This document shows positions 33,316 to 41,459 of a stretch of 64,000 nt of DNA, piece by piece. Below the pieces are notes generated by a model, which had not been told where the DNA came from, ran no database searches, and saw only the letters and a list, made by a program, of their open reading frames with translations. Both the position numbers and the translations under genes were made by a program. Within the stretch, counting starts at the first letter, position 1, and every line of letters begins with the position of its first letter. This DNA is from Candidatus Methanoperedens sp. (GTDB taxonomy: Archaea; Halobacteriota; Methanosarcinia; Methanosarcinales; Methanoperedenaceae): the NCBI GenBank assembly GCA_012026795.1, contig VEPM01000022.1, positions 1-64,000 of the forward strand. The letters are read 5' to 3'.

Positions 33316-34481
33316 TTCATGATCTCCTTCGATTTACGATTACTTTTCTTATTTTTGCTTTTCTTTACACCGGTTTTATTTTGATCGCTACCCGCATCTG
33401 TGCTTCCGGGAGTTTCATCTTGGCTGGCAATGGACCTTGGTTTTAACCATTGTGCGATTTTCGGGCAAACTTCATTCTGGGATTTTGAGCCAACGAACAT
33501 ACCAATATGACCGGTCGGGAAGACCATAGATTCTTTATCAGTACTCGATACAGCCTCTGTCAGGGGTTTACTTGACTCATTCGGAACAAGATGATCAAAT
33601 TGTGCCATAATATTAAGCAAGGGCATGGAAATTTTCTTCAAATCGATCCTTTTTCCTCCGATTTCCATTTTGTTTTTGATCAGGAGGTTCTTCTGGTAAC
33701 AGTCTTTCATGAACTGCCTGTAAGCTTCACCTGCCTGGCCCGGGCTGTCAAATATCCATTTTTCCATGCGCAGGAAATTTTCTACGGTTTTCTTATCATC
33801 GATCCGTTCTAAAAATCCCACATATTTATCGATCATAAGCCTGAAAGGATCAAGAAGAAGGAATCCCATGTTCAGGAAATCCCCGGGAACTATACCGTAG
33901 TAGTCCACTATTTTGTCCACGTCCATTTCTTTTGCCCAGATATTGAGCAGGGATTTATCGGTATCAAAGTTGATAGGTGCAACGAAACTTATCAGGTTTT
34001 TTACCTTTTCAGGGTGAAGTGCTGCATACATCGCGGATAGAGTTCCGCCCACGCATACGCCTAATAAGGAAATTTTATCTTCTCCCGATTCTTTCCTTAC
34101 ATAATCCACAGCGTTATTCAGATAGCCATTTACATAATCATCTATCGTGAGATATTTGTCCATTCCCGATGGGTATCCCCAGTCAATTGCATAAACGTCA
34201 AAGCCTTTATCCAGCAGGTTCTTTATTACACTTTTATCTGGCGAAAGATCCAGGATATAATACCGGTTTACAAGAGCGTATATCATAAGAACAGGAACCG
34301 GGAAGGGATTTTTCACTGTTGGTTTATAGTGATAAAGTTTCATTTTATCTTCACTATATACTATCTTATGAGGGGTTGTTCCCACGGAAATTTCGGTCAA
34401 TTCTGAAATTATTTCACAACCCTTTGTAAATTTTGTAAAATTTTCTTCAATTAAATTAAGTCCGTTCGTCATTTGAATCAT
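33312..34481 (-). CDS. phaC: Class III PHA synthase subunit PhaC
   Basis: 389 residues, an alpha/beta hydrolase. The lipase-like box is LLGVCVGGTLSAMYAAL with the catalytic Cys; Asp and His are in AQFDHLVPNESS and GHIGMFVGS. Early DLSPDKSVIKNLLDKGFDVYAIDWGYP is typical of PhaC. The length and the neighbouring PhaE mark it as class III. A Lys/Ser-rich C-terminal tail (TGVKKSKNKKSNRKSKE) is an addition. It polymerises hydroxyacyl-CoA into storage granules. Confidence 0.93.
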   Translation of the reverse strand: MIQMTNGLNLIEENFTKFTKGCEIISELTEISVGTTPHKIVYSEDKMKLYHYKPTVKNPFPVPVLMIYALVNRYYILDLSPDKSVIKNLLDKGFDVYAIDWGYPSGMDKYLTIDDYVNGYLNNAVDYVRKESGEDKISLLGVCVGGTLSAMYAALHPEKVKNLISFVAPINFDTDKSLLNIWAKEMDVDKIVDYYGIVPGDFLNMGFLLLDPFRLMIDKYVGFLERIDDKKTVENFLRMEKWIFDSPGQAGEAYRQFMKDCYQKNLLIKNKMEIGGKRIDLKKISMPLLNIMAQFDHLVPNESSKPLTEAVSSTDKESMVFPTGHIGMFVGSKSQNEVCPKIAQWLKPRSIASQDETPGSTDAGSDQNKTGVKKSKNKKSNRKSKEIMK

Positions 34482-34488
34482 AAAATAA

Positions 34489-34962
34489 TCATTTTCCCTG
34501 CGATAGTTCGTTGATTTTCCGGTTCAATTCTCGTACTGTTTTTTTAAGAGAATATAACTCCCTGTTCAGTTCATCAATATCTGTACTTGTGGGCAGATTC
34601 ATGGGTTTTAGTAAATTTTCTTCAAGCATTTCCCGGTTGTATTTTTGAGCGTCGATCAAAAGTGAGGTGATTTTACCCATATCCCTGGCAAAATGACCTG
34701 ATCCCAGGAATTCCTTAAAGGTATCGCTGTAGGTCTCAATCCAGATATTGTATATTTCTTTATTTTTCTCAGGACTTATCTCACACCCCATATTTGCGGT
34801 TTTGTCATGCATCCTGTTCATTGCCTCAAGGGAGAGATTCGAAAAGTCAGAAATAGAGTCCATCCATACATTATAAAAGTCCATAAAGAGAGGAAAAACT
34901 TTCATCATTTTTTCTGTTTTCTCTCTTGACGGGCCAATAGCAGGTATTTCACCAGGGTTCAT
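34489..34962 (-). CDS. phaE: PHA synthase subunit PhaE
   Basis: 157 residues from the ATG at 34962, two nt after the upstream stop. Mostly helical: YNVWMDSISDFSNLSLEAM, NKEIYNIWIETYSDTFKEFL, and a C-terminal coiled coil (IDELNRELYSLKKTVRELN). PhaE partners PhaC in class III synthases. It is short compared with common PhaE proteins. The middle W-motif is shared with the repeat protein at 34965. Confidence 0.83.
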   Translation of the reverse strand: MNPGEIPAIGPSREKTEKMMKVFPLFMDFYNVWMDSISDFSNLSLEAMNRMHDKTANMGCEISPEKNKEIYNIWIETYSDTFKEFLGSGHFARDMGKITSLLIDAQKYNREMLEENLLKPMNLPTSTDIDELNRELYSLKKTVRELNRKINELSQGK

Positions 34963-34964
34963 AT

Positions 34965-36050
34965 TCAAACCCTGGAGCGTGCAGCGCGTGTATATGAATC
35001 CATCCACGTTTTTGACATTTTTATGGATGCGTTGGCATAGAGTTTACATGCATCCCTTATAGGCTCTATCATCTCTTTGACCGGAGACACCATTGGCATC
35101 TTATCAAAGACATCTTCAATAGCCTTTTCATGCATCTTCACCCAGAGATTAAAGAATTCTTTACAAGCTTCGGGGTCATTCATGATCCTAGAATGATCCT
35201 TGAATTTTTCGTGCATTCCTTCCATAGCCGAAATCCATGATTTATATAGATTCAGGCTGATATTGCTGCTCTCTATGAAATTCTCGAACGCTTCGTTAGA
35301 TGATATCGCAGACTGCGGGTCAATCATTTTTTTATAGTTTTCTTTATATGTATTTACCCACAGGTCAAAAAATTCTTTATAAGCCTCAGGGCCTGCAGTG
35401 CCTTTTGAGATCTTCTCTATATTCCGGGAGAGCTTTTGCATGGTTTCCATCCACGGGTTATACAGTTTATTAAAAGAATCTCTCCACATTGCTGACATTT
35501 TCAACAGGGTTTCAGAATAGAAATCGGGTATGCCTGTATAATTTCCAAATATCTCTTTCTGGTATTTAATTGCGGGTTGTTCTATAAAGTCATTCGACAT
35601 TTTGTCATAGGACTTCATCCACATTTCAAAACACTCTTTGAATTTTGCAGGGTCAGCCCCATTTTTAAGTAATTCAGCTGTCTTTCTTGTATTTTCTTCT
35701 GATTCTTCTATCCATGCCCTGTAAAGTTTATTTGATTCACCTGATATTTTTATGAAGTTTTCAAGTGTTTCTTTAGGCGCAGGGATCGAAACAGGATAGA
35801 ACTTTCCAAACGAATTTTCGTATGTTTTCATCCATTCGTCATAAAATTCCTTATAATTATCCGGCGCCGAGTTTAAGGAGATTTCTTTTGTCTTATCAGA
35901 CATTTCTCCCATCAGTTCAACCCATGGTTTCAAAATTTTTGTATGGGATTCATCCCACATTTTCGAGACATCGCCACAGGTATCAGACCATATCTTATAG
36001 GCATCTTTATTTATTTCAAATTCTGTGCTGGTATCATGTTTCTTGACCAT
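34965..36050 (-). CDS. PhaE-like helical repeat protein, possible granule-associated (phasin-like)
   Basis: 361 residues, soluble and all helical, built of about four copies of an 80-90 residue unit marked by YKEFYDEWMKTYENSFGKFY, FKECFEMWMKSYDKMSNDF, YKEFFDLWVNTYKENYKKM and CKEFFNLWVKMHEKAIEDVF. Each unit also has an upstream (L/N)YxxWxxxM segment. The same W-motif occurs once in PhaE, so this protein looks like a multimerised PhaE/phasin domain. It heads the PHA operon. I infer a role in coating granules or in organising the synthase. Confidence 0.75.
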   Translation of the reverse strand: MVKKHDTSTEFEINKDAYKIWSDTCGDVSKMWDESHTKILKPWVELMGEMSDKTKEISLNSAPDNYKEFYDEWMKTYENSFGKFYPVSIPAPKETLENFIKISGESNKLYRAWIEESEENTRKTAELLKNGADPAKFKECFEMWMKSYDKMSNDFIEQPAIKYQKEIFGNYTGIPDFYSETLLKMSAMWRDSFNKLYNPWMETMQKLSRNIEKISKGTAGPEAYKEFFDLWVNTYKENYKKMIDPQSAISSNEAFENFIESSNISLNLYKSWISAMEGMHEKFKDHSRIMNDPEACKEFFNLWVKMHEKAIEDVFDKMPMVSPVKEMIEPIRDACKLYANASIKMSKTWMDSYTRAARSRV

Positions 36051-36277
36051 AACTGCTCACATCTTATTGTTCTGTTCATAATTTCGCGATCTGTGACCGC
36101 CACATTGATGCAATTTAATTCAAACCTGCAACCATCCCGTTTTTATATCACAGGCCGATAACTGCATCATACTTATGATGGTGATCATATAAAAAGTTTT
36201 CGCAGTTTATGCATTTTATCTTTACCCAAGGAAAAACTATATATTCGGAAAAAATAAATCATTGATCGGTGAGAAAA

Positions 36278-36460
36278 ATGGGCGTTAATGATAATACCAT
36301 GGACGAGATATTCAATGAGAGGGCATACTATCTATTCGATATGGATAAACTGTTTCTTGAAAGATTAGACGAACAGATTCCAGGAAACAGGATAAGTATC
36401 CCCCAGGATTTCTTTATATCCACGCAGGACCGCTTAGAGGCTTTAGCTGTAAGTGAATAA
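36278..36460 (+). CDS. Small unknown protein, 60 residues
   Basis: ATG at 36278 with GGTGA six nt upstream. The product (MGVNDNTMDEIFNER...) is acidic and soluble, with SIPQDFFISTQDRLEAL near its end and no cysteines. A TATA-like AACTATATATTC lies about 40 bp upstream of the ATG, so it seems to be a real monocistronic gene divergent from the PHA operon. I do not recognise it. Confidence 0.5.
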   Translation: MGVNDNTMDEIFNERAYYLFDMDKLFLERLDEQIPGNRISIPQDFFISTQDRLEALAVSE

Positions 36461-36549
36461 AATAATAATGCAACCGCAATAATCTGTTTAAATAACGGGA
36501 ATAGAGGAAGGGCCTGATGCCCAACCTTTAAAATTGGATTATATTGTTA

Positions 36550-36569
36550 TATTCTCTTGTGAGAGAATA
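36550..36569. other. Perfect 8-bp hairpin in a non-coding stretch
   Basis: TATTCTCT, loop TGTG, AGAGAATA. Just upstream is GGGC-CTGAT-GCCC (about 36512-36524), and just downstream GGCG-CAGC-CGCC (about 36576-36587). Three neighbouring hairpins in 75 bp between the ORFs at 36278 and 36674 could belong to a structured RNA or a terminator. Confidence 0.45.
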
Positions 36570-36673
36570 CCCGGAGGCGCAGCCGCCAAAAATTTAATAA
36601 ACGGAAAGTGTAATGTCTAAAAGTGAAGTTATCCCAATATTTAAATATGTTTAGGCATTACATTGTATTCTAT

Positions 36674-37171
36674 ATGACGGCTTCGACTCATAGCATAACA
36701 ATCACAGGAAATGTTCAGGACATTGGTTTCAGGAACACCATAGAGCATATTGGAAGGGCGTTTGGTCTGCCGGGGATGGTTTTTAATGCAAAAGACGGTA
36801 GTGTTAAAATCCTTTGTTCAGGTGAGGATACCGAGATAAATAATTTCACTCAAGAAATAAGGATACGGGGAACAGAAAAAGGCGCTGAAATTGCTGGTAT
36901 CAAAGAACAGAAATTATCTGTATATATTGAACTTCCAGATAATTTCACAAAAGTATCGTCTGATGATGAAATCGATATCGGAAGATAGCTGGATGCGGGG
37001 GTCGAAGTATTGAAAAACATAAAGGGGGATACCTCAGAAATAAAGGGGGATATCTCAGCAATAAAAGGGGATACCTCGGCACTTGTTATAGAAATGCGAG
37101 AGCATAACAAAGAGCGGAGAGCACATAACACCCGCCTCGAAGCGATCCTTGAAAAATTGGCGGAGAAATAA
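36674..37171 (+). pseudogene. Acylphosphatase-like protein interrupted by an in-frame TAG
   Basis: From the ATG at 36674 the frame encodes an acylphosphatase domain (ITGNVQDIGFRNTIEHIGR; the GxVQxxGFR loop is intact) to a TAG at 36986-36988. The same frame then continues for 60 codons to a TAA at 37169-37171 as a heptad-like tail (NIKGDTSEIKGDISAIKGDT, then MREHNKERRAHNTRLEAIL). Such tails occur on archaeal acylphosphatase-like proteins, so the TAG lies inside one original gene. It may be a nonsense mutation, a pyrrolysine codon, readthrough, or a real stop with a decayed tail. Confidence 0.65.
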
Positions 37172-37293
37172 TGTTTGAGCGCATCAAAAAAATCAATGGT
37201 CAGGAGTATCGCTATCTTGTCAAATCGGTAAGGGTAGATGGAAAAATAAAGCAGAAGGTTATTAAATATCTCGGAAAAGTCGAGGAGAGATAA
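37171..37293 (+). CDS. 40-residue ORF resembling a transposase N-terminus
   Basis: ATG at 37171 overlaps the preceding TAA (TAATG). The product contains GQEYRYLVKSVRVDGKIKQK followed by VIKYLGKVEER, which resembles the N-terminal strand pair of IS1634/IS4-type transposases (YLVxSxRxxGKxxQxxIKYLG). No catalytic part follows. It could be a relic or a small stand-alone gene that often accompanies the acylphosphatase tail. Confidence 0.5.
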   Translation: MFERIKKINGQEYRYLVKSVRVDGKIKQKVIKYLGKVEER

Positions 37294-37682
37294 AATATCG
37301 ACGCTCAAAGTTGCGATAAGAGCGGTGATCCAGGAGCGTAGATAGCTGAGAGTCTTGCGTCAGCAAAGTTCGCATCACTGGTAGGTAGATCACTGGAACT
37401 GGATCACCCTGATAGATCACTATATTTTTATTTTTGCGCTTTTGGATTAATTGAATCGACAAGCTGCGGCGATATAAGAAAATCAGCAAAATAAAATGAA
37501 ATCACTAAGCAGCGACAAAAAAAACGGTATATAAGCTGGACTATATGCAGTTTTAAGCACCTGCATAAAATCTCCAAGGTATGAAGACCTGTAATGATGA
37601 CCACTCTTCACATGATTTGCACAATTCGGTTTATGTACGACATATTCTTTATTAATATCTAAAATGATAGAAGGGAAAAATC
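37294..37682. other. Non-coding stretch before the TPR operon
   Basis: About 390 bp with no convincing ORF. A cluster of TAGATCACT/GGATCACC words occurs at about 37385-37420 (three close copies). The rest is AT-rich and unremarkable. A TATA-like stretch occurs near 37530 (GGTATATAAGC). Confidence 0.5.
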
Positions 37683-37751
37683 ATGAGACATAAAGTTTAT
37701 ATGATAGTCATTGAGGATAAACAATGGAATCTAAAGAGTTTAATTTTTTAA
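37683..37751 (+). CDS. Possible 22-residue leader peptide overlapping the TPR gene
   Basis: ATG at 37683 with AGAAGGGA upstream encodes MRHKVYMIVIEDKQWNLKSL and ends inside the next gene. The overlap of 28 nt could couple translation. It may equally be chance; the only support is its good ribosome site. Confidence 0.3.
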   Translation: MRHKVYMIVIEDKQWNLKSLIF

Positions 37752-40231
37752 TGTATTCTATAGCACTTGGAAATTGGGATTACGCTTTAATCATGACCGA
37801 TAGGCTAAAAAAAGAGGCAGATTCTAACCAAATTGCTGTTTTAGCTGATATTAGGAAAACAATTATTGCTATAAAAAAAAAGGATTTTAAAACCGCAAAG
37901 AAACTATGGAAAAAAATACAAATAAAAGGAGTAAAATTAAATGACAAAACAGTTAATTTTGCCAAGGCTAGTTATTATGATTTACTCGCTGATTCAAATA
38001 AAAATGATATAAAAATAAAAAAATATCATTTAAAAGTTAAAGATTATTATGAGAAAATTGAAGACCCGATCTTGCTATCATTAGTAGATGCATGGATATC
38101 CGAGAAACCTAATGAAACTGCTGAATTATATAAAAAAGTAGCGGATGAACTTACGAAAGCAGAGGACACAGAGAATGCCCATATGGTTATTGCATTGTCT
38201 CATATCTTACTGGCAAATTCATCTGATAAACCTGATGAAAAAGCAGAGCTCTTTAAAAAAGCAGCAGATGAATTTACAAAAGCAGGGGACATAAAGGGCG
38301 CCCATATATACACTGCACAATATTATGTCTCACTGGTAGATGCATCTGATAAACCTGATGAAAAAGCAGAGCTCTTTAAAAAAACAGCTGATGAATATAC
38401 AAAAGCAGGGGACATAAAGGTCGCCCAAATTTACACTGCGATGTATTATATGTCACTGGCAATTGCATCTGATAAACCTGATAAGGAGGCAGGACTCATT
38501 AAAAAATCTGCAAAATTCTATAAAAAAGCAGCCGATGAATATACAAAATTAGGCGACATAAAGAACGCCCAAATATACACTGCACAATATTATGTCTCAC
38601 TGGCAAATGTATCTGATGAACCTGATGAGAAAGCAGAGCTCTTTAAAAAAGCAGCAGATGAATTTACAAAAGCAGAGGATATAAAGGAAGCTCAAATATA
38701 CACTGCGCGGTATTATGTCTCACTGGCAAATGCATCTGATAAACCTGATGAAAAAGCAGAGCTCTATAAAAAAGCAGCAGATGAATTTATAAAAGTAGGG
38801 GACATAGCGGGCGCCCAAATATACACTGCACATTATTATGTCTCACTGGCAAATGCATCTGATAAACCTGATGAAGAAGCAGAGCTCTATAAGAAAGCAG
38901 CAGAATTTTTCAAGAAAGCAGCAGATGAATTCATAAAAGCAAGTGATTCAAAGAACACTAATATTTTCACTGCACAATATTATCTCTCACTGGCAAATTC
39001 ATCTGATAAACCTGAAACAGCAGAGCTCTTAAATAAAGCAGCAGAATTTTTCAAGAAAGCAGCGGATGAATATACAAAAGCAGGGGACATAAAGGGCGCC
39101 CATATATACACTGCACAATATTATGTCTCACTGGCAAATGTATCTGATAAACCTGATGAAAAAGCAGAGCTCTTTAAAAAAACAGCTGATGAATTTACAA
39201 AAGTAGGGAAATTAAAGGACGCCTATATTTACACTGCACGGTATTATGAGTCTCTAGCAGATTCAAAAGGCAAACTTGATGAGGCGGTAGGACTCTATAA
39301 AAAATCTGCAAAATTTTATAAAAAAGTGGCAGATGAATTTACAAAAGCAGGGGATATAAAGGAAGCTCAAATATACACTGCGCGGTATTATGTCTCACTG
39401 GCAAACGCATCTGAAAAATCCGATGAAAAAGCAGACTTCTATAAAAAAGCAGCTGATAAACGAAAAGAAGCAAAAGATAAAGAAACAAATGTCCATAAAT
39501 TATTAGCTAAGTATTACTTTTTCCTCTCTCTAAATGAAAAAAATGAAGTTGAATCTGAAAAGTTTCAACAATTAGCCGCTGAACAAACTGATTTAGGATG
39601 GCTTTATTTAACGCAAATTGCTTTTAACGAATCCAAAAAATCAAAGCTCAGTAATGAAATCGTATTAGAACTAATAATAAAATTTTATACAAAGTATTTA
39701 CACTCTAAAAATGAAAGTTTTCCTGTGTCCAGTATTTATTTATGCGGAGATGTAACCGGCAACTCAGCATATCGATTTAAAGAAAGAATGTTGGATTATT
39801 TCATATTTAATATAACATCTTTTCCACGTAATAAATTTAAAAATAGTCCACAGTTTAAAGAGGAAGTAAAGAAAAATGATTTTGTTCTTATGATTCTCGA
39901 CAGAGATATTGATGACGAACTTTTTTACCAATTAGGTTTAATAACGGGTATGGGAAAACCGACGATGGTTCTTATCTCAGAGAAAATTAAAAAATCATTG
40001 AATAAATTTATTACAAAAGTTGCGTCTATTACATCTAATGAGGAGCTTGCTTTCACAGCACTTAAATTATTCTCGGTTATCAAAAGTGGAGAATCGTTAG
40101 AAATTGAAGATAAAACGGAGAAATCAACATTCGATGAATTAATGCGAGGATTTAAAGAAAAACCACTTTTTATTCCAGAATCAGCACTCGAAATAACGAA
40201 ATTGCAGAGACATCATGGTGGTAGACCATGA
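37724..40231 (+). CDS. TPR-like repeat protein with C-terminal TIR/nucleoside-deoxyribosyltransferase-like domain
   Basis: 835 residues. Residues about 1-120 are helical and divergent. About 11 repeats of 41-48 residues follow (consensus KAELFKKAADEFTKAGDIK, then AQIYTAQYYVSLANASDKPDE), near-identical even in DNA. The C-terminal 200 residues are a different domain: SSIYLCGDVTGNSAYRFKE, KKNDFVLMILDRDIDDELFYQ, then LGLITGMGKPTMVLIS, which looks like an NDT/TIR-like fold, with Gln where NDT-type enzymes often have the Glu of ElG. It overlaps the next gene by 4 nt. Lys/AAA-rich codon use differs from neighbours. A sensor-effector defence protein is a reasonable but unproven reading. Confidence 0.7.
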   Translation: MESKEFNFLMYSIALGNWDYALIMTDRLKKEADSNQIAVLADIRKTIIAIKKKDFKTAKKLWKKIQIKGVKLNDKTVNFAKASYYDLLADSNKNDIKIKKYHLKVKDYYEKIEDPILLSLVDAWISEKPNETAELYKKVADELTKAEDTENAHMVIALSHILLANSSDKPDEKAELFKKAADEFTKAGDIKGAHIYTAQYYVSLVDASDKPDEKAELFKKTADEYTKAGDIKVAQIYTAMYYMSLAIASDKPDKEAGLIKKSAKFYKKAADEYTKLGDIKNAQIYTAQYYVSLANVSDEPDEKAELFKKAADEFTKAEDIKEAQIYTARYYVSLANASDKPDEKAELYKKAADEFIKVGDIAGAQIYTAHYYVSLANASDKPDEEAELYKKAAEFFKKAADEFIKASDSKNTNIFTAQYYLSLANSSDKPETAELLNKAAEFFKKAADEYTKAGDIKGAHIYTAQYYVSLANVSDKPDEKAELFKKTADEFTKVGKLKDAYIYTARYYESLADSKGKLDEAVGLYKKSAKFYKKVADEFTKAGDIKEAQIYTARYYVSLANASEKSDEKADFYKKAADKRKEAKDKETNVHKLLAKYYFFLSLNEKNEVESEKFQQLAAEQTDLGWLYLTQIAFNESKKSKLSNEIVLELIIKFYTKYLHSKNESFPVSSIYLCGDVTGNSAYRFKERMLDYFIFNITSFPRNKFKNSPQFKEEVKKNDFVLMILDRDIDDELFYQLGLITGMGKPTMVLISEKIKKSLNKFITKVASITSNEELAFTALKLFSVIKSGESLEIEDKTEKSTFDELMRGFKEKPLFIPESALEITKLQRHHGGRP
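38110..39470 (+). repeat. Tandem DNA repeats encoding TPR-like units
   Basis: About 11 direct repeats of 123-144 bp with long identical blocks, for example TCTGATAAACCTGATGA followed by AAGCAGAGCTCT. The low divergence between units implies recent expansion or gene conversion; longer units carry an extra AAEFFKK-type helix. Confidence 0.75.
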
Positions 40232-40569
40232 CAGATGATATGATGGGACTTGACCTTGACCTACAGATTGATCAACTTGGAGAAGAAGCGAAATTAATAG
40301 CAAAGAAAAAGAAAGAGTTATTAGAAAAAAGAAATAAACAATTCTGTGATTTAATAAAAAATGAAGTTATAAATGAATTAGAGAAGAAATACGATTTTAA
40401 AGGTTACAGAAAAAATATGGGTGAATTTTGTAATAAATTTGATGAATTTTTGGTTGATTTTGAAAAAAATATTGATACTAATACAAAAGAAACAAAAAAA
40501 GCATTAAAAGAAAAAATTCCTCCATTGAGAGAATTTACTGAATTCATTAAAAAGTTCAATGAGGGTTAA
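40228..40569 (+). CDS. Coiled-coil protein of the TPR operon
   Basis: 113 residues, very Lys/Glu-rich and predicted helical throughout (EEAKLIAKKKKELLEKRNKQ; FCDLIKNEVINELEKKYDF; FEKNIDTNTKETKKALKEKI). Starts in the ATGA overlap with the TPR gene and ends 2 nt before the next gene, so the three are one operon. No known family. It may bridge the TPR-effector and the membrane protein. Confidence 0.6.
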   Translation: MTDDMMGLDLDLQIDQLGEEAKLIAKKKKELLEKRNKQFCDLIKNEVINELEKKYDFKGYRKNMGEFCNKFDEFLVDFEKNIDTNTKETKKALKEKIPPLREFTEFIKKFNEG

Positions 40570-40571
40570 TT

Positions 40572-40907
40572 TTGAACGACCGAATGAAACCATTAATTGA
40601 TTCAACTTATCCCGCGCTTATGGCAGGTTTATGCCTGACCTTCTTTGCGATTTCGCCTGTTACAGCAAGCAAGTTTGCAGTTAGTTTGGTTTCAACGGCT
40701 TCACTATTCTTTATGATAAGTTCGATTTGTATTTTTATACAATCTGTAAATAATGAATGGAAGACAACTCCTGATGAATCTCAAGAATATAATAAACAAA
40801 GTTTTTGGAAATTAGGAAAATGGACTTTTTTTCTTGGAATAGTTATACTTGTTTTTGCTACGTTTTTGATTGTTTATAATCTTTGGTTGCATCAATGGAT
40901 ATTCTAA
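40572..40907 (+). CDS. Two-to-three-span membrane protein of the TPR operon
   Basis: 111 residues from a TTG start with GAGGGT about 6 nt upstream. Hydrophobic helices lie at about residues 12-30, 33-54 and 80-102; the middle loop is polar (NNEWKTTPDESQEYNKQS). No motif is recognised. As the last gene of the operon it could be the membrane anchor or a membrane-damaging effector. Confidence 0.6.
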   Translation: MNDRMKPLIDSTYPALMAGLCLTFFAISPVTASKFAVSLVSTASLFFMISSICIFIQSVNNEWKTTPDESQEYNKQSFWKLGKWTFFLGIVILVFATFLIVYNLWLHQWIF

Positions 40908-41459
40908 TTTATTTGGACATTTCAATCCCACAAATTTTACAGAAAACTCCAAATAAAATACAAATATAAAATGTTAATTATTTATATATTTTAAATATGT
41001 AACTCATTTTCATAAACGAATTATTTGAAAATCCTCTCTACCTCAGAATGCCTTCATTGCAAGTGCTAAAAAATCACTGTTGGTAAGCCATTCTTCAAAT
41101 GACAGCACGTTATTTGCAGATGACAGTATGTTATTATTAACTATCAGTATGATTATGGCAAAAAAGCTAATTTATTCAGCAATTACTTAGTATAACATTG
41201 ATATATCCAGAGATGACCTGAATGACCACCAGAATAGATTGTAGGGCATTCCATAATGATATAATACGTCCACCCTCTGAACAGTGGTCACTTCAAAGCT
41301 ATGATTTCTAACAAAACATCCTTACGAAATATGAGTATAAAAAAATTTTAGATGCTCCGATCGGGAATGTAAAAATATCCAATGTATATTGATCACGGAG
41401 GGAATCTCTTTTGACCTATATACATATGGATTATTGCGTTAGTATTCTATACCTTCATA
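40908..41459. other. Non-coding 552-bp stretch
   Basis: AT-rich, no ORF that I can support. Contains a direct repeat (ATGACAGCACGTTATT at about 41098 and ATGACAGTATGTTATT at about 41123) and an inverted pair TGACCAC (41223) / GTGGTCA (41284) with a 54-nt loop. Probably the edge of the inserted TPR operon. Confidence 0.5.

Noticed and set aside
37594-37600. ATGATGA as box C of a C/D guide RNA
   Set aside because: No CUGA box D at a suitable distance and no C'/D' pair.
40915-40935. TTTCAATCCCAC, like the end of archaeal CRISPR repeats
   Set aside because: Single occurrence, no spaced copies and no cas genes in the window.
41223-41290. TGACCAC...GTGGTCA inverted pair as the end of an insertion sequence
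   Set aside because: No transposase in between and the arms are only 7 bp.
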